This document shows positions 28,199 to 37,300 of a DNA stretch of 44,503 bases, piece after piece. Each line of letters begins with the position of its first letter. The first letter of the stretch is position 1. The notes below the pieces were generated by a model. The model was not told the origin of the DNA. It made no database searches and saw only the letters and a program-made list of their open reading frames with translations. The position numbers and the translations under genes were made by a program. The stretch comes from an uncultured Bacteroidia bacterium (GTDB lineage: Bacteria; Bacteroidota; Bacteroidia; Bacteroidales; UBA932), in contig CADBAY010000005.1 of assembly GCA_902792815.1 (NCBI GenBank), positions 1-44,503 on the forward strand, read 5' to 3'.

Positions 28199-28647
28199 GC
28201 CAGGAAGGGCTCGAAAAACTCAAGAAAGATTTAGCGGAAGCTCTTGCCCGCAGGCCGGTCATTTCGGCTGCGATTGCGGAAGCACGTGAGAAGGGAGACT
28301 TGTCGGAAAATGCCGAGTACGAATCCGCGCGCGAGGCCCAGGGCCTGCTCGAACTTAAAATCGCAAACCTGCAGAATACCATAGCCAACGCCAAAGTGAT
28401 CGACGAGTCGATGCTGAGCGCCGACAAGGTGCAGATGCTCACCCGCGTCAAGGTCAAGAACATCACCGCCGGCAGGGATATGGAATTCACCATTGTCGGC
28501 GAGAACGAGGCTGACTTCTCGAAAGGACGTCTTGCAGCCACTACTCCTATCGCCCGTGCCCTTATGGGGCATTCCAAGGGCGATACCGTAGAGGCCAAGG
28601 TCCCCTCGGGCGTTATGAAATTCAAGATCCTGGATATTTCATTATGA
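28177..28647 (+). CDS. greA: transcription elongation factor GreA
   Basis: This 156-residue GreA stimulates cleavage of backtracked transcripts by RNA polymerase. The N-terminal coiled coil carries the acidic tip (ARE KGDLSENAEYESAREAQ, around residues 36-53). The C-terminal FKBP-like domain ends GVMKFKILDISL. It starts the + strand run and overlaps the HIT gene in ATGA (28644-28647). Confidence 0.95.
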   Translation: MADVHYLSQEGLEKLKKDLAEALARRPVISAAIAEAREKGDLSENAEYESAREAQGLLELKIANLQNTIANAKVIDESMLSADKVQMLTRVKVKNITAGRDMEFTIVGENEADFSKGRLAATTPIARALMGHSKGDTVEAKVPSGVMKFKILDISL

Positions 28648-29045
28648 CAATCTTTACCAAAATCGCGAAGGGCGAAATCCCTTCATGGAAAGTGGCGGAG
28701 AACGATGAGTTCTACGCCTTTTTGGATATTAATCCCCTCGCTGAAGGGCATACCCTTGTCATCCCCAAGAATGTTGAGGACGACTATATCTTCCACCTCG
28801 ACGAGGCCACATACAACGGCCTTTGGGCTTTTGCCCGCAAGGTCGCACTGGCCATCAAGGCGGCTGTTCCCTGCAAGCGCGTAGGTGTGGCCGTGCTGGG
28901 GATGGAAGTTCCTCATACCCACATACATCTGGTGCCTCTTCAGACTGAGGGCGATCTGGATTTCCGTAAAGAGCACGCAAAGGTCTCTCCCGAGCGCCAG
29001 GCGCAAATCGCCGCTTCAATCCTTGCCGAGTATGAGAAGCTTTAA
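28644..29045 (+). CDS. HIT-family hydrolase
   Basis: This 133-residue HIT protein has the histidine triad HTHIHLVPL with His91, His93 and His95, and the usual start (TIFTKIAKGEIPSWKV). HIT proteins hydrolyse nucleoside phosphoramidates or dinucleoside polyphosphates; the exact substrate is not inferable. It is coupled to greA by ATGA and overlaps the next gene by 14 bp. Confidence 0.93.
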   Translation: MTIFTKIAKGEIPSWKVAENDEFYAFLDINPLAEGHTLVIPKNVEDDYIFHLDEATYNGLWAFARKVALAIKAAVPCKRVGVAVLGMEVPHTHIHLVPLQTEGDLDFRKEHAKVSPERQAQIAASILAEYEKL

Positions 29046-30126
29046 ACTGCTGGCAGCAGCGGCTGTTATGCTTCTTGCCGCCTGTACTCCCAAGGCGCAG
29101 ATCGACTGCACCGTGGCCCAGGCTCCCCGCAGCGAGGTTTCGGTGCGCCTGCTGGACATGAATGTGTTCAAGGTGCTGGATACGGTCAAGACAGACGCTT
29201 CCGGGCGCCTGCGCTATAAGGTTGATGTCAAGGAAGGGGACCCTGAGTTTGTGTATCTTTATTACAAAGACACCAAAATCGCTTCTCTACTTCTGGAGAA
29301 GGGCTCCAGGGTGAGCGTGGTCGCCGATACACTTGGCAATTATTCCGTTACCGGTTCCGGGGAGTCGGAAAAGCTCCGCGAGCGCGAGAAGGCATACGCC
29401 CGTTTCCAGGCCGATATGGATTCAACCATGGAGCCTGCGGAACTGTCCCGTATCTTCATCGCCCATTACCGCGACAACGTCAAGTACGTTATGGGCAATA
29501 TGGGTTCGCTGACGGTAGTGCCCGTGCTTTTCGAGCAGCTTGACATCTACACGCCTGTGTTCAACCAGAATACGGACGCCATCCTTTTCCGTAAAGTTTG
29601 CGACAGCCTCAAGACCGTCTATCCTCTCTCCCGTTATGTCAAGGCCCTCGAGGCCGAGACGGCCCGCCGCGAGAACGCGCTTCAGGTCAAGTATATACTT
29701 GATTCCGCCGAAGAACGCGGCTATCCCGACCTTAACTTGCCCGCCATCAGCGGCGAGCGCGTTTCAATGTCGGGGCTGGGAGCCAAGGCAGTGCTGCTGC
29801 ATTTCTGGGATTCTTCCGATGCGACCCACAAGATGTTCAACCTCGACACTCTCCTCCCTATTTGGGAGAAGTGGCACGGCAAGGGCTTCGAGATCTATTC
29901 AGTGGACGTCAATCCCGACAAATCGGCCTGGGCATCAGTAGTCAAGGCGCAGAATCTTCCCTGGATCAACGTCAACGACGGACGCGGCCCGGCATCTTCG
30001 TCCTTAGCGACCTACAATGTTTCATCCGTCCCTTCTTCCTTCCTGCTTACCGATGAAGGCATGACGGTTACGGACTTGAGCGGCGGTGACGCCTTGCAGA
30101 AAGAACTTCAGCGCATACTCAAATGA
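29032..30126 (+). CDS. thioredoxin-fold lipoprotein (DUF4369 plus TlpA-like) lacking CxxC
   Basis: The start at 29032 gives a clear lipoprotein signal (MRSFKLLAAAAVMLLAAC, Cys18). Residues about 22-115 resemble the DUF4369 domain that precedes many TlpA/ResA-like proteins in this phylum. Residues about 225-355 are a thioredoxin fold (VLLHFWDSSDATHKMFNLDT, VPSSFLLTDEG with the cis-proline region). The catalytic CxxC is replaced by Asp-Ala-Thr-His, so thiol-disulfide exchange is not possible at that site. A binding or structural role is more likely. It overlaps HIT (14 bp) and araB (ATGA). Confidence 0.85.
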   Translation: MRSFKLLAAAAVMLLAACTPKAQIDCTVAQAPRSEVSVRLLDMNVFKVLDTVKTDASGRLRYKVDVKEGDPEFVYLYYKDTKIASLLLEKGSRVSVVADTLGNYSVTGSGESEKLREREKAYARFQADMDSTMEPAELSRIFIAHYRDNVKYVMGNMGSLTVVPVLFEQLDIYTPVFNQNTDAILFRKVCDSLKTVYPLSRYVKALEAETARRENALQVKYILDSAEERGYPDLNLPAISGERVSMSGLGAKAVLLHFWDSSDATHKMFNLDTLLPIWEKWHGKGFEIYSVDVNPDKSAWASVVKAQNLPWINVNDGRGPASSSLATYNVSSVPSSFLLTDEGMTVTDLSGGDALQKELQRILK

Positions 30127-31691
30127 AATGCTACACAATAGGTGTCGATTACGGCACCGATTCGGCCCGCGCCGTGCTTGTGGACGCTTCTGACGGCTCT
30201 ATCGCCGCCTCGGCAGTCAGTCCCTACGCCCGCTGGGCCGAAGGGCGCTGGTGCGACCCTCTTAGCCAGCAGTTCCGCCAGCATCCGCTCGACTACATCG
30301 AGTGTCTTGAGGCGGTTCTGCGCGAGGTGGTCGCCGCCGGCCCCGAGCCGAAGGCGATCAAAGCCATTTCGGTCGACACCACGGGAAGCACGGTATGCTT
30401 CACCGACTCTGAGGGCATGCCCCTCTCGCTTCACTCTTCGTTCGCTGACGATCCCGATGCGATGTTCATCCTCTGGAAGGACCACACCGGCACTGCCGAG
30501 GCCGAGGAATTCACCGCCGCAGGTGCCCGCTATACGCCTAACTACATCTGTCAGAGCGGGAATCACTATTCGGCCGAATGCACCTGGGCAAAGGTCCTGC
30601 ACGTCTTGCGTACCAACCCGTCGGTGCGCCGCGAGGCTTATGCATTTGTGGATGAATGCGATTTTATTACCAATCTGCTGACCGGCTGCCGCAGTTTTGC
30701 TGCCATGAAGTGGGGCCACTGTATTCCCGGTGCCAAGCAGCTCTGGAACCGCGACTGGGACGGGTATCCGCCCGAGAGCTTCTTCAGCGAGATTGACCCT
30801 CTGCTGGTTCCTGTTCTGCGGCGTATTCCGCAGGTCAATTATGCCTGCTCCGTAAAGGCCGGCACACTCTGCCCCGAATGGGCGGAAAAACTGGGGCTGA
30901 GCACGGACGTAGTCATCGGCGTGGGCAACTGCGACGCTCATTCCGGCGCCGTCGGAGCGGGGGTCCGACCCGGGGTCGCCGTCCTTAACCTCGGCACATC
31001 AGCCTGTTATATGGCGGTTATGCCGGTGGAGGAGATGAAGGGCCATTTCATAGAAGGCCTGTTCGGACAGTCCGAGGGCACGATACTCGAAGGCTATATG
31101 GGCTACGAAACAGGGCTCTCGGCGTTCGGCGATATCTTTGCGTGGTTCAAGCGGCTTACCGGCCGCAGCCTGGACGAGCTTGCCGGGCAGGCGGCTCAGA
31201 TTGCCCTGCGCGACGACTTGCCCCTTGCCACCGACTTTTTCAACGGCCGCCGGGCTCCCAATCCCAGCAATATAGTTACCGCAAGCCTCAGCGGCCTGCG
31301 CATAACTACCGGACCTGCCGACATTTACCGTGCTCTGGTTGAGGCTGCGGCATTCGGCTCCAAGGCCTGCATCGACCAGTACCTCGACGGCGGAATACGT
31401 ATCGACAAGATGATCGCCGTCGGCGGCATTGCCAAGAAGAGTCCGTTTGTGATGCAGATGCTCTGCGATGTGCTCGGCGCTCCGATTGAAGTGTCGGAAT
31501 GCAGCGACGCTTGCGCTATGGGCGCTGCAGTCCACGCCGCCGTGGCCGCAGGGCTCTATCCTACCGTGCTCGAGGCCGAAGACGCACTTTGCCCCGGAGC
31601 CTGCGCGACTTATACTCCGGACGGGGAACGGCACGCGTTCTATCTGCGCCGTTACCAAAGATACAAGGAATTAGCTCAATTCGTATTATGA
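30123..31691 (+). CDS. araB: FGGY-family kinase, ribulokinase-like
   Basis: This 522-residue sugar kinase has the ribulokinase phosphate-1 motif (GVDYGTDSARAVLVD), the SVDTTGST segment, LWKDHT, and GNCDAHSGAVGAGVRPGVAV in the second lobe. These features favour L-ribulokinase over other FGGY kinases. No isomerase, epimerase or transporter of arabinose use is nearby. It is sandwiched by ATGA overlaps between a thioredoxin-like lipoprotein and an FAD oxidoreductase, so the physiological substrate may differ. Confidence 0.85.
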   Translation: MKCYTIGVDYGTDSARAVLVDASDGSIAASAVSPYARWAEGRWCDPLSQQFRQHPLDYIECLEAVLREVVAAGPEPKAIKAISVDTTGSTVCFTDSEGMPLSLHSSFADDPDAMFILWKDHTGTAEAEEFTAAGARYTPNYICQSGNHYSAECTWAKVLHVLRTNPSVRREAYAFVDECDFITNLLTGCRSFAAMKWGHCIPGAKQLWNRDWDGYPPESFFSEIDPLLVPVLRRIPQVNYACSVKAGTLCPEWAEKLGLSTDVVIGVGNCDAHSGAVGAGVRPGVAVLNLGTSACYMAVMPVEEMKGHFIEGLFGQSEGTILEGYMGYETGLSAFGDIFAWFKRLTGRSLDELAGQAAQIALRDDLPLATDFFNGRRAPNPSNIVTASLSGLRITTGPADIYRALVEAAAFGSKACIDQYLDGGIRIDKMIAVGGIAKKSPFVMQMLCDVLGAPIEVSECSDACAMGAAVHAAVAAGLYPTVLEAEDALCPGACATYTPDGERHAFYLRRYQRYKELAQFVL

Positions 31692-33049
31692 CAATCCACG
31701 AACCCGCAAGGGACATCAAGGTCCGCGCCGAGGTTGACATCCTCGTTGTAGGCGGCGGTCCTTCCGGAATTATGGCGGCTTATGCTGCCGCCCGCACCGG
31801 AAAACACAAGGTCATGCTCCTCGAGAGCAGGGGATACCTGGGCGGCAACCTTACCATCGGCCTGCCCATCCTGGCCTTCCTTGGGCCCAAGGGCAACCAG
31901 GTCATCAAGGGAGAACCCCAGAAATTCATCGACCGCCTGCGCGCCCGCGGCGCCGCTACCGAACACTTCCCGTGCAAGCTGCACAAATCGTTTACCATTG
32001 TCGATGGTGAAGAAGTAAAGAACGTTTGCGCCGAAATGATGGAAGAGGCTGGAGTCGAGGTACTTATGTACGTTTTCTGCTGCGGCGTCCTCAAAGACGG
32101 AGAGCAGGTGAAGGGCGTCATTATCGAGTCAAAGTGCGGACGCGAGGCCATTCTGGCCAAGACGGTCATCGACTGCACCGGCGACGGCGACGTTGCCTTC
32201 CGTGCCGGCGTTGAGTGCCGCAAGGGCGATGCCGACGGCGGAATGCAGCCCCCCACCCTTATGTACCAGATGCGTGGCGTGGATGTTCAGGCCCTGCGTG
32301 ACGCCATCGTGCAGCATCCGGATATATACGATATGGACAATATGCCGCACTCGCAGTTCACGCGGCGTCATTTCATAACCGTCGGCCTTCGCAACCAGAT
32401 TCTCAAGGCCAGGGAGGCCGGGCTGGACATTCCTGTGTCACGTACCATCCTCATTACGGGACTCAAGCCCGACGAGATATGGGTGAACATGGTGCGCGTA
32501 AGCGGAACCGACAGCACCGAGCCCGCCAGTTATACCCGTTGCGAACTAACTGCGCACAAGCAGATCAAGGTGCTCAACGAGTATCTGCGCCGCTTCGTCC
32601 CCGGGTTCGAAAATGCTCACATGGAGATAGTCTCTCCCTTTACCGGCATTCGCGAGAGCCGCGTTATCGTTGGTAAATATGTGCTCACGGCCGAGGACAT
32701 AGTGTCCATGCGGAAGTTCGACGATGCCGTCGTGGTGGCAGGCTATCCCGTTGACATTCACCACTCCAAGGGTGGTGACTGCACCATGATATTTACCGAC
32801 GACGCTTACGATATCCCTTACCGCGTGCTGGTGCCTGAGAAGATTGAAGGGCTGCTCGTTGCAGGACGCTGCTCGTCCATGACCCACGAGGCCATGGCCG
32901 GCACCCGAGTGATGTCAACCTGCATGGCCCTCGGAGAGGCTGCCGGCTCGGCCGCGCGCATCGCCCTTGAAGACGGCGTGCTGCCTTCCGAGGTTGACGT
33001 GCAGAAGGTGCGCGAAGACCTGCTTGCAAACGGAGCTTATCTGGGTTAG
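31688..33049 (+). CDS. FAD-dependent oxidoreductase (FAD_oxidored family), second copy
   Basis: The start at 31688 (MTIHEPARDIKVRAEVDILV) overlaps the araB stop in ATGA. The 453-residue protein has VVGGGPSGIMAA and IDCTGDGDVAFRAG and aligns along its whole length with the product of 26716-28083 (shared blocks VKGVIIESK, GREAILAKTV, PDEIWVNM/PDEWWVNM, YPVDIHH/YPVDLHH). It is cytoplasmic. Its stop overlaps that of tsaB in TTAG. A good intrinsic terminator follows 75 bp later, inside tsaB. Confidence 0.9.
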   Translation: MTIHEPARDIKVRAEVDILVVGGGPSGIMAAYAAARTGKHKVMLLESRGYLGGNLTIGLPILAFLGPKGNQVIKGEPQKFIDRLRARGAATEHFPCKLHKSFTIVDGEEVKNVCAEMMEEAGVEVLMYVFCCGVLKDGEQVKGVIIESKCGREAILAKTVIDCTGDGDVAFRAGVECRKGDADGGMQPPTLMYQMRGVDVQALRDAIVQHPDIYDMDNMPHSQFTRRHFITVGLRNQILKAREAGLDIPVSRTILITGLKPDEIWVNMVRVSGTDSTEPASYTRCELTAHKQIKVLNEYLRRFVPGFENAHMEIVSPFTGIRESRVIVGKYVLTAEDIVSMRKFDDAVVVAGYPVDIHHSKGGDCTMIFTDDAYDIPYRVLVPEKIEGLLVAGRCSSMTHEAMAGTRVMSTCMALGEAAGSAARIALEDGVLPSEVDVQKVREDLLANGAYLG

Positions 33050-33801
33050 AAGAGCTTCTTGCTTACCGTAGCTACAAAATCTTTCAGATAGAAAGGCTCG
33101 AAATAAGCTATATCCCTGAAATTGCCGGCGTTGAATTCTTTCAGCGCCGGTTTTTTCATGCCCTCTGCCGTCGGGCACTCCTGGCGGAACCAACGCCCGG
33201 GCCCCTCCAGTACGCAGCGACACTTATCTACTCCATCCCCAATGAACAATATACCGTCTGTCGCTGGCGTGCTGATGCCCCCGGAGCGACTTTGGCCCTT
33301 ACGAACAGGAGCTCCGGGGGCATCAGCAGCCAGCAACATATCGGTAAAGCTGCTGTCGACAACCTTCGGTGCGACCTCGGTAAGGCGCTGGCCCTCAGCG
33401 GAATAGAGAGCGGAATAAACTTCCATCCGGCGGGCGTCGATCATAGGAACGATATACTCGCACCCCTCCGGCAGACCGGCCTCTATAGCCTGCGCCGCAA
33501 GCACGTCCAGCGTACCCACCGCAAGCAGCGGAATACCTCCCCCGAAACAAAGCCCCTTGGCAGTAGAAGACCCCACGCGGAGTCCGGTATAAGACCCGGG
33601 ACCCATACTCAGGCACACAGCATCGCAGTCGCTTACCTTAAGGCCCCTCTCGTCCAGAATCTCCTTTACATAAGGAGCCGTCATGGACGCATGGGCGCGC
33701 GGCTCGACGCTATGACGTACGGCGGTAATTTCATCCCCCTCCAGCAGGGCGGCGGAGCATAGCGAAGTGGAAGTCTCCAGCAGGATTATACGGACTGGCA
33801 T
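33046..33801 (-). CDS. tsaB: tRNA threonylcarbamoyladenosine biosynthesis protein TsaB, with palindromic insert
   Basis: This 251-residue ASKHA-fold partner of TsaD is needed for t6A37 in ANN-decoding tRNAs. The N-terminus (IILLETSTSLCSAALLEG) and GPGSYTGLRVG motif are typical. Residues about 156-180 (ADAPGAPVRKGQSRSGG and following) derive from a near-perfect palindrome (33263-33334). Without it the length is close to the family's usual 225-230. The start overlaps the end of cvpA by 16 bp. Confidence 0.94.
   Translation of the reverse strand: MPVRIILLETSTSLCSAALLEGDEITAVRHSVEPRAHASMTAPYVKEILDERGLKVSDCDAVCLSMGPGSYTGLRVGSSTAKGLCFGGGIPLLAVGTLDVLAAQAIEAGLPEGCEYIVPMIDARRMEVYSALYSAEGQRLTEVAPKVVDSSFTDMLLAADAPGAPVRKGQSRSGGISTPATDGILFIGDGVDKCRCVLEGPGRWFRQECPTAEGMKKPALKEFNAGNFRDIAYFEPFYLKDFVATVSKKLF
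33125..33156 (+). terminator. intrinsic terminator of the greA-araB-FAD run, inside tsaB
   Basis: CCGGCGTTGAA-TTCT-TTCAGCGCCGG (33125-33150) forms an 11-bp RNA stem with one G-U pair and a 4-base loop. Six T follow (33151-33156). It is placed 75 bp beyond the + strand stop at 33049 while also being tsaB coding sequence on the other strand. Confidence 0.75.
33263..33334 (-). repeat. coding palindromic element in tsaB
   Basis: The 25-base arm 33263-33287 pairs with the 24-base arm 33311-33334 with only one bulged base (33269). The inner part reads TGCTGATGCCCCCGGAGC. The loop is 23 bases and, on the tsaB coding strand, contains CCAAAGT (33295-33289). The span from 33263 to 33334 is 72 bp, 24 codons. 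Confidence 0.85.
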
Positions 33802-34316
33802 GCCTCTGTAGTATTGCCTGTAATGAACTGATCGATAAACACTTTGAGCTGCGGCACAAGGCCTGCGGCGAAATCTCTCAAAATGGGATAGACCTTCAGG
33901 TCCTCAAACTTTTCGGGGGCAACTATATTCCAGCTGGCATTAAGCCCCTCGAACACCGAAATGAGCAGCCCGAGCAGCAGGGCGGTTGTGAAAATTGCAA
34001 ACAAGCCACCGAGCAGGCGGTTAAGCCAGCCGAGCGTAGCCACTTTGATCAATTTGGTGATCAAATGCCCTACCAGGGCCATTACCAGCGCGCTTATCAA
34101 GAAGATAGCAATGAAACACACCACGTGCGTTACCGGCTCTTCGGTGCCGAACTGCAGCATAGCCACCTGGGTGAGGTCCGGCGAGAAGCGGCTGGCCAGT
34201 ATGGCGCCCACAATCACCGAAAGGAGCGAAACTATCTGGGTAATAATACCTTTGGCAATGCCGATGATGATTCCCGGCACAAACAGGGCGAGTAATATTA
34301 TATCAATAGTTGCCAT
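33786..34316 (-). CDS. cvpA: CvpA-family membrane protein
   Basis: This 176-residue protein has four hydrophobic segments and the family's N-terminal pattern (IDIILLALFVPGIIIGIAKGI, SLLSVIVGAILA). The NRLLGGLFAIFTTALLLG segment is also typical. CvpA proteins are inner-membrane proteins linked to envelope homeostasis and colicin V production; the molecular role is unsettled. A near-consensus -7 element (TAGCTTTT, 34331-34324) lies 7 nt upstream of the ATG. It overlaps tsaB by 16 bp. Confidence 0.88.
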   Translation of the reverse strand: MATIDIILLALFVPGIIIGIAKGIITQIVSLLSVIVGAILASRFSPDLTQVAMLQFGTEEPVTHVVCFIAIFLISALVMALVGHLITKLIKVATLGWLNRLLGGLFAIFTTALLLGLLISVFEGLNASWNIVAPEKFEDLKVYPILRDFAAGLVPQLKVFIDQFITGNTTEACQSV

Positions 34317-34347
34317 TTGATAAAAAGCTACGAAATGATTATATTTG
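34316..34347 (+). promoter_or_regulatory. promoter of the ileS-lspA operon
   Basis: TTTG (34316-34319) is followed after 20 bp by TATATTTG (34340-34347), an excellent match to the Bacteroidota consensus. The leader to the ATG at 34387 would be about 35 nt. The -33 element overlaps the cvpA start codon on the other strand. Confidence 0.7.
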
Positions 34348-34386
34348 CAAGATTAAAATTCACTAGTGCAAAAGTAACTAAAAAAT

Positions 34387-37300
34387 ATGACATTCAAAGA
34401 ATATAAAGGCCTTGACCTTGTAGCCGCCGGAAACGAGATATTGGAGCGGTGGAAGCAGAGGGGTGCGTTCGAGAAATCTCTGAACTTGCGTGAAGGTGCG
34501 CCTGAATTCATATTCTTCGAAGGCCCGCCCAGCGCCAACGGTATGCCCGGTATCCATCACGTGATGGCCCGCAGCATCAAGGACGCCGTGTGCCGTTACA
34601 AGACCCAGAGCGGTTTCAAAGTGCGCCGCAGGGCCGGCTGGGATACCCACGGCCTGCCCGTCGAGCTGGGAGTTGAAAAGAAACTCGGCATCACTAAAGA
34701 AGATATAGGCAGCAAGATAAGCGTGGCCGACTACAATGCCGCCTGCCGCCGTGAGGTCATGAAATACACCGCCGAGTGGCGCAACCTCACCGAGCGCATA
34801 GGTTACTGGGTTGATATGGACGACCCTTACATCACCTACGACAACCGCTATATCGAGACTCTCTGGTGGCTCCTTAAAGACATTTACGGCAAGGGTCTGC
34901 TTTACAAGGGCAAATCCATTCAGCCTTACAGCCCCGCTGCAGGCACCGGTCTCAGCACCCACGAGCTCAATCAGCCCGGCTGCTACCGTGATGTTAAAGA
35001 TACCACTTGCTGCGCCCAGTTCAAGGTAGTGGGTGAGGAAGATCTTTACTTCCTGGCTTGGACCACAACCCCCTGGACCCTTCCGTCCAATACCGCACTG
35101 TGCGTCGGACCGGACATCGACTACGTCAAAGTGCGCAGCGCCAATCCTTACACAGGCGCTCCGGCTACATACATCCTCGCCCAGGCTCTTGTAGGCGCCT
35201 GGTTCAACGACAAAGTGCCTTACGAAGTGCTCCCGGGCACTTTCAAGGGCCGCGAGCTGGAGGGCATGCGTTATGAACAGCTCATTCCCTGGTTCCGTCC
35301 CGACGAGGGCGCTTTCCGCGTAATCCTCGGAGATTATGTCACCACCGAAGACGGTACGGGCATTGTCCATATCGCTCCTACCTTCGGCGCCGACGATGCC
35401 AAGGTGGCGCGCCTTGCCGGAGTTCCCGGCCTGTATGTCACCGACCGTGACGGCGCTCCGCAGGCTCAGGTCGATCCCAAGGGCCGCTTCTACCGCGTCG
35501 AAGACCTCGATCCGGCCTATGTGGCCGACCGTGTTGACCCTTCTTACGGAGAATGGGCCGGACGCTACGTTAAGAACGCCTACGATTCTTCCCTGGCTCC
35601 CGACGCCCCGACTCTCGACGTTGACATCTGCGTCATGCTTAAGGCCGCAGGCAAGGCCTTCCGCATCGAGAAGCACGTTCATACTTATCCTCATTGCTGG
35701 CGCACCGACAAGCCCGTGCTGTACTACCCGCTCAACAGCTGGTTCATCCGTACCACCGCCGTGCGCGAGCAGATGATGGCCCTGAACGATACCATTGAAT
35801 GGAAGCCTGAATCGACGGGTACCGGGCGCTTCGGTAAGTGGCTGGAGAACATCCAGGACTGGAACCTCAGCCGCAGCCGCTACTGGGGAACGCCCCTTCC
35901 TATCTGGCGTACCGAAGACGGCAAGGAAGAGATATGCATCGGCAGCGCTGCCGAGCTCTATGAGCAGATAGATAAGTCGGTGGAGGCCGGTTTCATGGCC
36001 TCTAACCCCCTGAGGGACGCAGGTTTCGACCCTGCGGATATGAGCCGTGCCAACTACGACCGTATCGACCTGCACCGCCCTTACGTGGATGAGATATTCC
36101 TCGTCAGCCCCAGCGGCCGTAAGATGATTCGCGAGAAGGACCTCATTGACGTGTGGTTCGACTCGGGCGCCATGCCTTACGCCCAGACGGGTCTGCGCGG
36201 TAAGGAGACTTCCGATTTCGGATGTACCGCCGACTTCATCGCAGAAGGCGTGGACCAGACTCGCGGGTGGTTCTACACCCTGCACGCCATCCATACCATG
36301 GTAAGCGGTACGCCCGCTTTCAAGAGGGTCATCTCCAACGGCCTGGTGCTCGACAAGAAGGGAGAGAAGATGAGCAAACGCCTCGGCAACGCGGTCAATC
36401 CGTTCGAGGCCATGGACAAATACGGGCCCGACGCCCTTCGCTGGTATATGCTCACCAACGCCCAACCTTGGGACAATCTCAAGTTCGACGAGGCTGGAGT
36501 GGAAGAGGTGCGCCGCAAGTTCTTCGGTACCCTGTACAATTCCTATTCGGTGTTTGCGCTGTATGCCAACATCGACGGTTTCGATCCGTCCTCGCCCATG
36601 GTGCCCTATGCTTCGCGTCCGCTCTTCGACCGTTGGATAATAAGCAAGCTCAACACTCTGGTGAGCCGCGTCAAAGAGGCTTACGAAGACTACGATATCA
36701 CAGCTGCAGGCCGTCTGGTGCAGGATTTCGTGTGCGACGACCTGAGCAACTGGTACATTCGCCTGAATAAGAAGCGCCTTTGGGGAGCAGGTATGAACCC
36801 CGACAAGATGGCTTGCTACCAGACGCTTTACGAGATCCTCAAGGGCGTCGCCCTGCTGGGTGCGCCTATAGCTCCGTTCTTTATGGAGAGGCTCTGGCTC
36901 GACCTTGTGCCCGGCAGCGAGTCGGTGCATTTCGAACCCATGCCGAGGGCAAATTCCGTGCTGGTTGACGAGGCTCTTGAAGAGAGCATGGCCTTTGCGC
37001 AGAAGGCTTCGTCCATGGTGCTCGCACTCCGCAAGAAGGTTGGGATCAATGTCCGCAAGCCTCTTGCCAAGGTGCTCGTGCCTGTGCTCGACGACGAGGT
37101 GCGCTCCCACATCGAAAAGGTCAAGGATATCTTCCTTACCGAGGTCAACGTCAAGGAAATCGAGTTCCTGCACGATACGACCGGCATCATCACCAAGAAG
37201 ATCAAGCCCAACTTCAAGACTTTGGGCAAAATTTACGGCAAGCAGATGAAGGAGATAGCTGCAGCGTTCGCCACTCTCGGCCAGGATGTCATTGCGGGCA

